DNA of 64,000 nucleotides from JACCZX01 sp963786295 (lineage in GTDB: Bacteria > Pseudomonadota > Gammaproteobacteria > Burkholderiales > Burkholderiaceae_F). The position numbers and the translations under genes were made by a program. The notes below the pieces were generated by a model. That model worked only from the letters and a program-made list of their open reading frames with translations, did not search any database and was not told where the DNA came from. Shown one piece after another: positions 10,001 to 18,808 of this stretch (position 1 is the stretch's first letter; each line of letters starts with the position of its first letter). The DNA is taken from NCBI GenBank assembly GCA_963786295.1, contig CAWAYV010000007.1, forward strand, positions 1 to 64,000. Reading direction: 5' to 3'.

Positions 10001-10448
10001 TGGCGTCGAACGTGGCGGCGGTCACTCGCTCCCACTGGTTCTGCGCGTTGGTCTTGTAGAACGCCGGCCCGGTGCCGCCGGGTCGCCGACGCCGGATCGA
10101 ACGGCAGCGTCATCGTCACCGGCACCGCGAAGGTCGTGCCGTGCGGCGTGAACGCGAACATCGGGCCGCGGACGCGTCAAACCCGCCGGGCAGCGCTGGT
10201 GTGCCAGCCGAGGTCTGCTTCGATCGTGATCGTGGTGCTCGGTGGCCAGCGCGCCGGGCGGGATCACCACGCTTGCACCGTTCGGTCCGATCACCGTGCC
10301 GCCTGCGGCACCGATCACCGTGGACACCGCTGGTGCGCCGCGCCGCTGCTGCCTCCGCTGCGTCTCCATCGTCACTTCCTCCGCACGCACCCAGCGTGAG
10401 CAAGAGCAGAAGAGTTCCGGTCCACTTCGCGAATGCTGTGACGTTCAT
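7094..10448 (-). CDS. Delta-60 repeat / Calx-beta lipoprotein, heavily frameshifted
   Basis: One large exported protein of about 1,100 residues, broken into many frames. It starts at ATG 10448 (MNVTAFAKWTGTLLLLLTLG followed by ACGG, a lipobox), with AAGGAG at 10455-10460. Next comes a ZU5-like motif (GAAGGTVIGPNGAS, VVIPPGALA), then MFAFTPHGTTFAVPVTMTLP, then an uncharacterised beta-rich region at 8950-10020. A Calx-beta-like segment follows (FIVDEFAGSVPTVAVTRTGG; VNLTLSQPGG). The C-terminal third holds about seven delta-60 repeats of the form LDTSFGSGGKVTTDF...AVAIQGDGKIVVAG...FALARYNSDGS. The likely end is GYGLVRILP with TAG at 7094-7096. At least ten single-base shifts are needed, too many for real decay of otherwise conserved repeats. 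The role is unknown; delta-60 repeats probably form a beta-propeller on the cell surface. Confidence 0.7.
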
Positions 10449-10692
10449 GACAAGCTCCTTCATTCGGTTCGGATGGATCCGTCGCGGCGCTGTCGAAGCA
10501 GCGCACCTTCGCGCGGGTCCAAGAGCAGGACGTACGAGGCACGAGTCGCGCTGGAACCGCACGCAGTACCCAAATTGCTCTGGCCGAGTACCCATTTTTT
10601 GGATTGCCACTGCGGTGTTGCAATGGCAAAACCGAAGGGAGCAGGCTAGGCGTGCGTTGCGCGGAGCGAATCCGCACTCGCACGCAGAATTG
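10449..10692. other. Non-coding stretch upstream of the delta-60 gene
   Basis: Together with the LuxR-tail fragment that follows, this forms a gap of about 360 bases between the delta-60 gene and the methyltransferase at 10808. It holds the delta-60 ribosome binding site (10455-10460, minus strand) and presumably its promoter. I found no convincing -35/-10 pair, RNA or conserved frame in it. Confidence 0.5.
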
Positions 10693-10693
10693 A

Positions 10694-10767
10694 CGTTGCG
10701 CTACCTAGTTTTCTGCGAATTGCAGAAGATTCGACAACTTGAGCACCACCTGCGCGCGATGATGACG
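10694..10767. repeat. Diverged direct repeat, copy 1 (partner at 11471-11545)
   Basis: These 74 bases closely match 11471-11545 in the same orientation, including an identical core GAAGATTCGACAACTTGAGC at 10728-10747. The partner copy is the 3' end and immediate downstream flank of the large LuxR gene. The two copies flank the methyltransferase gene at 10808-11467. No terminal inverted repeats or transposase are present. Confidence 0.7.
10705..10767 (-). pseudogene. Fragment of a LuxR-type regulator C-terminus
   Basis: Read on the minus strand, the segment encodes RAQVVLKLSNLLQFAEN and a TAG stop, against RAQAVLKLSNLRQTAEN and a TGA stop at the end of the intact LuxR gene at 11482. Upstream on the minus strand the similarity stops within the methyltransferase intergenic region, so only about 20 codons survive. 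It is a remnant of a second copy of this LuxR gene or a partial duplication, not a functional gene. Confidence 0.65.
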
Positions 10768-10807
10768 CTATCTGCGCTTCGAACTAACAACCGGTGGTGA
10801 AATAGCC

Positions 10808-11467
10808 GTGCACGTTTCAGATGAACAGGTAACGGCCGGGCAAGCCGTCTACAGCAAACGCGTTCTTCGTGTCTACGATTTCGTGGTGCTCGGTGTTTCG
10901 AACCGCTTCATATGGAAGTGCCCGACGCAACGACTCGAACAGCACTACAACCAGCACATCACGGCAAATCACCTGGATGTCGGTGTCGGTACGGGCTACT
11001 TCCTTGATCGCTGCCGCTTGCCGTCGCAGTCACCGCGCATCGCGTTGATGGACCTCAACCAGAACGCGCTGGAGTTTGCCTCTCAGCGAATCGCAAGATA
11101 CAAGCCCGAAACGTATCGCCGAAATGTCCTGGAGCCGATCTCCATCGATGCGGCTAGGTTTGACTCGGTGGGAATCAACTACCTGCTGCATTGCGTTCCG
11201 GGTCCCATCGAATCCAAGGCGGTGGCCCTCGATCACCTCAAGGGACTGATGAACCCCAATGCGGTTCTTTTCGGTTCGACGCTGCTTCAGGGCGGCGTTA
11301 CACGGAATTGGTTGGCGACGCGACTCATGGACACATACAACAAGAAGGGAATCTTCTCTAACCGGTACGACGACCTCGACGGATTGAAGCGCGCGCTGAG
11401 TCAGCGATTGCGTGAGGTCTCAGTCGAGGTGGTGGGCTGCGCAGCCCTGTTCTCGGGTCGCGTTTAG
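10808..11467 (+). CDS. Class I SAM-dependent methyltransferase
   Basis: Protein of 219 residues starting at GTG. Motif I is HLDVGVGTGYFLDRC (residues about 55-69), followed by ALMDLNQNALEFASQRI (strand 2 and its acidic residue) and VGINYLLHCVPG in the motif III region. These place it in the Methyltransf_12/25 group. Similar short methyltransferases in other bacteria are annotated only as class I methyltransferases. It stands alone and converges on the LuxR gene, with 14 bases between stops. It is sandwiched between the two diverged copies of the LuxR 3' end, which suggests it arrived with or during a rearrangement of that locus. Confidence 0.85.
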   Translation: MHVSDEQVTAGQAVYSKRVLRVYDFVVLGVSNRFIWKCPTQRLEQHYNQHITANHLDVGVGTGYFLDRCRLPSQSPRIALMDLNQNALEFASQRIARYKPETYRRNVLEPISIDAARFDSVGINYLLHCVPGPIESKAVALDHLKGLMNPNAVLFGSTLLQGGVTRNWLATRLMDTYNKKGIFSNRYDDLDGLKRALSQRLREVSVEVVGCAALFSGRV

Positions 11468-11470
11468 AAG

Positions 11471-11545
11471 CGTCGCGCTACTCAGTTTTCTGCGGTTTGT
11501 CGAAGATTCGACAACTTGAGCACCGCCTGCGCGCGCGATGCGACG
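11471..11545. repeat. Diverged direct repeat, copy 2
   Basis: Partner of 10694-10767. It covers the last 21 codons of the LuxR gene at 11482-14132 (minus strand) and about ten bases beyond its stop. Most differences between copies are single substitutions, as expected for an old duplication. Confidence 0.7.
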
Positions 11546-14132
11546 TCGAGTTTCGCCAGCACGTTTGCAACGTGATGTTCGACCGTGCGTTCGGATCGAT
11601 GCAATCGACTCGCGATCGCGGCGTTCGACAGGCCCTGGCACAGCAACTCGGCGACCTCGTTTTCGCGCCGCGTGAAACCTACGAAGTGATTGCGCGCATG
11701 CGCGTACGGGCCGCGTTCGATACCGCGTACTCCCAGACGCGCGCAGCCGATTACGCATGAGCGCGGCCGCGCGCTCGGCACCGAGCGTGGTGAATCGAGT
11801 CAAGGGCCGAGCGCATTTGTTCTGCATCGCCGAAAGCAAGAACCAGTGCGCACTCGTACGGATTGTTCAAGCGCTCCCACTCGACGGCTGCCGCGGCACG
11901 ATCTCCAGCCAACTCGTGTGCGCAAGCGGGCAACAAGGCGCCCTCGAACTCTGGCGCTGTGACACCTAGGCGTTCTAACCAGACCAGCAAAGGGCCCGCG
12001 AGCCGGCCGTCGCGCGTTGCGAACGCATCCGCCAATCCGATCTGGGCCACTTCAAGCGCTGCTTCGTGATCACCGCGCAGCCATGCGGCCTCGGCGCACG
12101 CGGCGGCAATCGCCGGTGGTTTGTACTCGACCTGCAGCGTGTGCAGTTTCGTCTGCGCGTCGCGCCAGAATTCCTCCACATCGGAGGCGAGCGCGGGCAG
12201 CCCGCGCGCTGGCGCTGGCAGATTCCCGCGTCTTATGCTGCTGCCGGCGCAGTGCGTATTCGCAAGTCGCACGCACGAGCGACGATGTGTTGGGCGCTGC
12301 GGCGCATATCGCGTACTCCAGCTCGGCTTCGTCCCAGCGGCCGAGACAGGCAAACGCATACGCGCAACGACAGCGCAAACTAAGGGCGTAGCCGTCGAAA
12401 TCGCGCGCGTCGCAGTACGCGATACCGCGCCGACCGACGTCGAGCGCAAATGCGTAATCGTGATGGTTGATCGCGCCGGTCTGAAGGCTGATGTAGATAT
12501 CGGCCACCAAGTCCTCGACGCGCGCGTCGATAGCCAGCGCCAGTGCCCGTTCCAGTTGCGCGCGCGCGCTTGCGTCGTTGGTCTTGTAAAGCTGTGCCGT
12601 GCCGTGGCGATTCAGGGCCAGCGCCAGCGCGGCTGAGTCCGAGCTTGCTTGTGCCAAGTGCACGGCGCGCGCGCCCCAATCGATCGCCTCGTCGTAGTTG
12701 GAGAGCAGGCAATGCACGTGCGACAAGCTCGCGTACGCTTTGGCCAGTTCACCACTCGGGCCGAGCGGCTCGAGCACTTCGACTGCGGCTCGGGCGAAGC
12801 GCAGATATTCCGCCTTGTCACCGCTCGACTGGCGGTGCAATACGCCGAGCAGACGCAGATTGGTGCCTTCACGCTGCCGATCATCGGCGGCACGTCGCAG
12901 TGCCAACGCCTGCTGCCGCAGGTCGATCGCGTCCTGCAGCGCGCCGGTTTTCTGCGACTCGCCGGCCGCCGCCTCCAGCAGGTAGGCACGCACCTCCGTA
13001 TCGGCTGAGCTTCGCGCCGCCAGCGCGCGCCGATACAGCGCAGCCGCTTCTCGATGCGAACCGAGGTCTGCGGCTTCTTCGGCGGCGCGCGGGGCGAGCG
13101 CAGCAACGTCGTCGTGACGATTAGCGCCGATTGCGTGATGCACTTCGCGCGCCAGGCCAGCCAGAACGACGCCTTCATTGCGTAATACGTCGAGTACTTG
13201 GGCATGGAGCGCGGCGCGGCGATCCGCCGGCAACTCGGTTTCGATGCACTGGCGCGCGATCTCGTGCCGGAATGCGAGCCAACCGTCGTCGGCGCGCAGC
13301 ACGCCGCTGTCGAGTGGCTTCACGCACCGCTTGGGCCGCGTCTGAAATGAGCGCGTCGATGACGGCGCGCTCGAGCCGGCCGGGTTCGATCGCTACCAGT
13401 TCGACGACGCGTCGCGCGGCGGGACTGAGTCGACCGAAACGCGCGAGCACGGCATCGCGCACCGAAGCGGGCACCGTTTCGCCGGGCGCTGCCAGCAGTT
13501 CACTGACGTAAAGCGGATTGCCGCCGGTGAGCCGATGCAAAGCGCCGGCGTCGCGGCGAGCTGCGCGCGCAAGTTGTTCCACCGCACCGCGCGACAGCGG
13601 CGCAAGCGTTACGCGCCGAGTGACTGGCCGCCGGCAGGTCGCCGAGCACGCGCCGTAGCGGATGGTCCAGACCAAGCTCTTCGTCGCGCAGCGTGACCAC
13701 GAGCAGCGCCCGCGTGCTGTCGATGCGCCGGCCGAGGTACTTGATGAAGTCGAGTGTCGCTTCGTCGGCCCAATGCGCGTCCTCGATCACCAGCACGGTC
13801 GGACGCGGTCGTTCGCGCAGGAAGGCGAGAAACGACGGGAACAGGCCGTTGTAAGTGTTACCTGTATGAACCTGCGCCGCCAATCCAGGCGGCAGCGCCG
13901 ACGCGATGTCGGCGATTGGACCGAGCGGCCGTGGCGTGAACAACGCCTCGCACGCTCCCCAATAGATATCGGCCTGGCCGCGCCGCAAGTCGAGAAAGCG
14001 GCGCACCAGCGAAGTCTTGCCGACGCCGGCCTCGCCGACCACCAGTACACACGCGCCGACGCCGTGTCCGATCAATTCATCAAACGCGGCTGACAGTTGC
14101 TGCAGGTGACTCTCGCGCTCGAGCAGTTCCAC
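11482..14132 (-). CDS. Large ATP-binding LuxR regulator (LAL/MalT-like), about four frameshifts
   Basis: Regulator of about 880 residues. It has an N-terminal AAA/NTPase domain with Walker A GEAGVGKTS (residues about 33-41) and a Walker B-like segment VLVIEDAHWADE, a long helical TPR-like middle, and a C-terminal LuxR HTH (FTRRENEVAELLCQGLSNAA, ASRLHRSERTVEHHVANVL). The parts lie in different frames: 13640-14132 (NTPase), 13320-13640, 12235-13323 (TPR), 11775-12235 and 11482-11775 (HTH). Single-base corrections near 13645, 13320, 12235 and 11775 join them. It sits in tandem with a paralogue upstream on the same strand (14247-16923), which matches it in NTPase and HTH. The inducer is unknown; the family senses small ligands through the TPR region. 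Confidence 0.8.
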
Positions 14133-14246
14133 AAGACACCAAGCAAGACTCGTCCGGAGTCTAGCGGCCTGTGACAGTCGGTGTGCGCAGGCTCGCAGGG
14201 CGCTCCAGAATTGACTGCCGCATGTTGCATGCCCAGGCCTCGTCTG

Positions 14247-16923
14247 CTACTCCCCTCTTTGGGTCAGTGCGATCAGCTCTCCACGCGAGTTGACATGGAA
14301 CTTGTCGAGAATTCCGGCGACGTGATGCTCCACCGTGCGCTCCGAGCGGTGCAGCCGCGCTGCAATGGCTGCGTTCGAGTGACCCTGCACCACCAGCTCG
14401 AAGATCTCGCGTTCGCGCCGCGTGAGCCCGAGCGGATCGGAGCGGGAGCCGATGTACGGCCCGCGCCGAAGTCCAAGCGCGCCGAGCTTGCGCAGGCGGC
14501 GGCGCGTTATGTCGGCCGCGGGCCTGGCACCGAGCGACTCGAAGCGATCGAACGCGGCGCGCAGTGCGGCTTCATCGCCGGCGAGCATGGCGAGCGCCTG
14601 CTCGTACACGCAGCCGAGTTCGCCCCAGGCATCTGCCGCTGCCTGCCACTTGCCCTCGATTTCGAGTCGATAAGGCAACGCGATCGCCGTCTGCAGCGGC
14701 GGCAATTTCGCACCGCAACGAGGCAGCCAGACGAGCAGCGCTCCCAGCTGCGACGGCTCACCGCTTTCGATCGCGTGCGGCAAGGCCGCGGTGATGATGT
14801 GCTCGGCCGCCTCCAGGTCCCCGCGCAACCAGGCCGCCTCGGCGCACAACAACGCGACCGACGCCGGTCGCATCTCAGTCTGCGCGGCGGTGCCGAGCGC
14901 GCGAAGTTCTTGCCACTCGCCGGCATCGTTTGTTGTGCCCACCAGCGCACGCAAGCGCGCCCACAAGAAGCGCACCGTGTTGCGCTCGCGCGGCAGCAGC
15001 GCCGGCATCGCGTCGAGCCGTTCGAGTTCCTCAGCGGCATCGCGCCAGCGGCCGACGTCGAACCAACCAAGAAGCCGCCGCAGATAAAGCGCCGCGACGA
15101 TGAAGTCGAGGTCGCGGCGCAACGCGAATGCAAGCCCTTGTTCGGCGTAGTTCAGCAGGCGTCGATAGTCGTGATTGACCAGCGCCATACCGGCGAGGTT
15201 CACGTACGCGAGCGCGACCTTCTGATCGAGACCGTGCTGCTGCGCCAGCGCCAGGCTGCGTTCCAGTTTCGCCAGCGCACCTTCCTCGTACTTGAGCGAG
15301 AGCTCGACCGAGCCGCAGATGTTCAGCGCGTACGCCAGCGTCTCGGGTTCGGCCACCTGCTCGGCCAGGGCCAGCGCGCGCCGGCCCCACTGCAGCGCAT
15401 CGGCCGCGCGCGCGCGCACCGTCAGCACCGCGGCCATGTCGGCGCAGGCCCATGCGAGTTCACGGCCCGGTGGCATCTGCTCGAGCAGTTCGACCGCCTG
15501 CTGCGCATAGTCGAGCGCTTCCGGCCTGGTAATACGCAGGGTGGCCAGCCGCGAAAGATTCCATCCTTGTGCACGCCGGTCGCCGCTCGCACGATGCAAC
15601 TCGAGCGCTTGTTCACGCGCTGCGGCGGCGTCGTCGAGTGCCTGGATCAACGCGCACTCGACAGCGCGCGCTTCCAGGATCTCGGCCAGCGCCTGAGGCG
15701 CAAGTCTCTTTCGCATGCCGCAGCGCCAGGCCGTACAGAGCGGCCGCGTCGCGATGCGCCGAAGCAGCCGCGGCGTCGCGCGCGGCCCGTGGTGCCAGTT
15801 CGACGACCGCATCGACAAGACCCGCCTGCTCGGCATGATGCACGCGTCGCGCCAGCAGCGCCGCAGCATCGACGCGGCGACCCAGCGCCGCGAAGACCTG
15901 CGCATGCAACGCGCGGCGCCGCTCTGGCGGCATCGATTGCTCGATGCAGACGCGCGCCAGATCGTGCCGGAAGCGCAGCGATTCCCTGTCACCGATGAGC
16001 ACGCCGCGCTCCAGACATTCGTCCAGACTGCCGTCGATCGCGATCGCGCCCGGCCCGTGAAGTTCCTCGAGCAAGCTGCGCTCGATCTGATGGGGCACCA
16101 CGCTCGCCTGTTGCGCCAGTGCGCGAGCGGCCGGCGTCAATCCCCCCAGCCGCGCCAGCACGGCGTCGCGCACCGAGAGCGGCACACCACTGCCGTCGCC
16201 GGCCAGGACTTCAGTGACGAAGAACGGATTGCCACCGGTGACGCGATACAGGTCTTGCGGTGAAGGCCCGGCGTGCCCGGCCATCTGCGTCACCGCATCT
16301 TCCGACAGCGGCGCGAGCATGATCCGGTGCGTACTCGCACCCGGCAGGCTGCCAAGCACTTGTCGCAACGGATGTGCGAGTGCGAGTTCGTCGTCGCGGT
16401 ACGTCAGCACCAGAGCCGTACCCACGCCATCCAGGCGCCGGCCGACGTATCGCACCAGATCGAGCGTCGCTGCGTCGGCCCAGTGCAAGTCTTCGAACAC
16501 GAGCAGCGTGGTCGTCTGGCGCAGCCAATCGAGAAATGCCGGGAAAAGGCCGTTGTACGTTTGGCCTGCGTGCAGTGCCTGGCCTAACGACGGCGGGAGC
16601 CGCTCAGCGAGATCGACCAGCGGCCCGAGCGGTCGTGGGGTGAACATCGCATCGCAGCGGGCAACCAATGTGCGTACTTGGGCGTCGTGTTGGCGCGCGA
16701 ATCGACCGACCACGGCGCTCTTGCCGATGCCGGCTTCGCCGGCGACAAGTACGCAGCCCCCGTGGCCTTGCCCAGCGTCCGCGATTGCCGCGTTCAGTGT
16801 TGCGAGCGCGTCCTCGCGCTCAAGCAGCAGTGCCTCACGTCGCTTCTGCAAGGGTCCAACAGGCGCGACGCCAAGGACACCCGGTGATCTTTGCGTTCCA
16901 ACAGTTGCGGCGATCTTCGCCAT
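14247..16923 (-). CDS. Large ATP-binding LuxR regulator (LAL/MalT-like), one frameshift
   Basis: Regulator of about 890 residues. Walker A is GEAGIGKSAVVGRF (residues about 63-76), Walker B-like LLVFEDLHWADAAT, followed by the sensor-like LVLTYRDDEL. A long helical TPR region follows, and the LuxR HTH is at the C-terminus (LTRREREIFELVVQGHSNAA, AARLHRSERTVEHHVAG). One base shift near 15700-15715 separates the NTPase half from the TPR-HTH half. The upstream start at 16923 may be too long; MAKIAATV leads into an unmatched 30-residue segment. It is a tandem paralogue of the gene at 11482, with 114 bases between. The pair may respond to related signals or have diverged after duplication. Confidence 0.82.
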
Positions 16924-17062
16924 ACCCTCTGGCTCCAGACACCGATTGTCGGCCGCGCGGGCGGCCTGATGAATCGCAACATTCAGTATCGAACCAGACG
17001 AAAACTACACGCATCCGATTGGCCTTGCTTGCGCTGCCGGAATGACCCAATCCCGGCCGTTT

Positions 17063-18043
17063 TCACTGCGGCTGAAACCCGCTCTTCTTAATGATCTGCG
17101 CCCACGTCTGCGAATACGCGCGCTCACGAGAAGCGAGCTGCGCTTGCGGCATGAACTGCACCGTCAGGCCCCAGCGTGTCAGCCGATCGCGCACGTCGGG
17201 CTGCGCGATCACTTTGGATAGCGCTGCGGAGAACTGATCTATTGCTGGTTGCGGCGTGCCGGCCGGTGCGAAGAACGCGTAGTACGGCACGTCCTCGAAG
17301 CCCGCGAGGCCGAGCTCTGCGAATGTCGGCACGTCGGGCAACGCGTTCTGGCGTGCGCCGCCGAGCACGGCGACGACGCGCAGCTTGCCGGCCGCGTGGT
17401 TCTCGATGAAGTCCGGCACGGAGCCGACGCCGGCGGAAATCTGATTGCCGAGCATGTCTCCCATCATCGGCGCGCTGCCGCGGTACGGTGCCGACACGAG
17501 ATCGAGCCCGTATTTTTCGCCGATCACCTTGACGAGGAATTCGGGTACCGAGGCCGGTGCAGGGATGCCGATCGCGTTCTTGCCGCCTTGGCTCTTTACC
17601 CAGGCAACGTAGTCGTTGAAATTTTTCGCGGGTGTGCCGGCTGACAGCGCTAGCGCGTTGACGAATGTTGCGAAGCCCGCGACCGGAACGAAATCCTTTG
17701 CCGGGTCGAAGCCGGGATTCTTCATCACCAGTGGCAGGATCGAAATCGTATGGTCGTGCGAGATGAAGAATGTGGTGCCGTCGGGCGCAGCACTCTTCAG
17801 CGCGTGCGCGGCGATCTGCCCACCTGCGCCCGGTCGATTCTCAACGACAACCGAGGCGCCAAGCTCATCCTTCAGCTTCTCGGCGAGCGTGCGCGCGATA
17901 GCGTCGGTACCGCCGCCCGGCGGGAAGCCCACCAGAATGCGAACAGTCTTGCCGGATTGGGCGAACGCTGCTCCGCTAATCGCCGCGAGAAAAACGCCGG
18001 CAAAGATCAGGCGAACGATGCGCATGAAAACAGCGGTGTGCAT
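17063..18043 (-). CDS. Bug-family tripartite tricarboxylate transporter substrate-binding protein
   Basis: Periplasmic solute-binding protein of about 320 residues. A Sec signal peptide is seen (MRIVRLIFAGVFLAAISGAA), followed by the Bug signature VRILVGFPPGGGTDAIARTL and VVVENRPGAGGQIAAHAL. Bug proteins bind carboxylated small molecules for TctAB-type permeases or act as sensors; many are orphans. The start at MRIVRL (18025) is more natural than 18043, which adds six residues. No tctA/tctB gene lies nearby, so this is an orphan Bug protein, as is common in Burkholderiales. Ligand unknown. Confidence 0.9.
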   Translation of the reverse strand: MHTAVFMRIVRLIFAGVFLAAISGAAFAQSGKTVRILVGFPPGGGTDAIARTLAEKLKDELGASVVVENRPGAGGQIAAHALKSAAPDGTTFFISHDHTISILPLVMKNPGFDPAKDFVPVAGFATFVNALALSAGTPAKNFNDYVAWVKSQGGKNAIGIPAPASVPEFLVKVIGEKYGLDLVSAPYRGSAPMMGDMLGNQISAGVGSVPDFIENHAAGKLRVVAVLGGARQNALPDVPTFAELGLAGFEDVPYYAFFAPAGTPQPAIDQFSAALSKVIAQPDVRDRLTRWGLTVQFMPQAQLASRERAYSQTWAQIIKKSGFQPQ

Positions 18044-18075
18044 ACGACCTTAGCGTATCAAGCGAATCAATGCTT

Positions 18076-18786
18076 CTACGAAGAGGCAAACCGCATCAGC
18101 GTTTGCGCATACGCGGGTGCAGTCGGCTCATGCATGAAGTACACGTAGATCTCGCGCCACGTCGTAGCTTCGAGCTTTGCCGCCCACTGCTGTAGGTCGT
18201 CGTCGGAGTAGGTTTCCAGCCGAAGACGAACGTAGCCCCACGGCGCTGTTTCCACCAAAGGCGGCGGTGCATTGTCTTCGCGCTCCGAGAAGCACAGCGA
18301 TGCTCCGGCTGCCTTCAAGGCGTCGTAAACGTCGTCATCAAACCAGCTGTCATTTCGAAACTCGAACGCGGCGCCGTGTCCCTCGGGCAGCAGCGTGAGA
18401 AATTCGCTCAGGCGCGGCAGATCCTTCTTCAGGAACGGCGGCAGCTGAAAAAGTACCGGGCCGCGCTTCGCGCCGAGTGCGGCGAGCGTCGTGTAGAGAA
18501 AATTAACTGAATCGGCCGCCGTCTCCGCTCTGAGCCGCGACATGTGCGTGATACGGCGCGAAGCTTTGATCGCAAATCGAAAATCTTCCGGCGTCGTCTT
18601 GGCCCAGTTCTCAAGCACCGCCGTCTTGGGCATTTGATAGAAGGTGTTGTTGATCTCCACCGTTGGCAGGCGTGCGGAGTACCACGCGAGCATTTCTTCC
18701 GGCTTCATCTTCTCCGGATAGAAATTGCCCTTCCATTCCTTGAAGGAATAGCCGCTCGCGCCTGCGACGATTCTCTGAGCACTCAT
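18076..18786 (-). CDS. DUF72 family protein
   Basis: Protein of 236 residues of the DUF72 (YecE-like) family, a TIM-barrel-like fold of unknown function. Typical features are GASGYSFKEWKGNFYPEKM at the N-terminus, MLAWYSARLPTVEINNTFY, and the C-terminal WREIYVYFMHEPTAPAYAQT. Length is normal. It is transcribed divergently from ligD with only 22 bases between starts, so the promoters overlap. DUF72 genes repeatedly neighbour DNA-repair genes such as ligD and ku, but no biochemical role is established. Confidence 0.88.
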   Translation of the reverse strand: MSAQRIVAGASGYSFKEWKGNFYPEKMKPEEMLAWYSARLPTVEINNTFYQMPKTAVLENWAKTTPEDFRFAIKASRRITHMSRLRAETAADSVNFLYTTLAALGAKRGPVLFQLPPFLKKDLPRLSEFLTLLPEGHGAAFEFRNDSWFDDDVYDALKAAGASLCFSEREDNAPPPLVETAPWGYVRLRLETYSDDDLQQWAAKLEATTWREIYVYFMHEPTAPAYAQTLMRFASS

Positions 18787-18808
18787 GCCTTGATCCTAGA
18801 ATTCCAGC

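Noticed and set aside
10694..11545. Direct repeats around the methyltransferase as ends of a transposon or integration site.
   Set aside because: There is no transposase, integrase or tRNA, and both repeats are explained by the LuxR 3' end.
14181..15998. Long open frame of about 600 codons on the plus strand.
   Set aside because: It lies antisense to the second LuxR gene, whose minus-strand product has clear NTPase and HTH motifs; high GC leaves the opposite strand open by chance.
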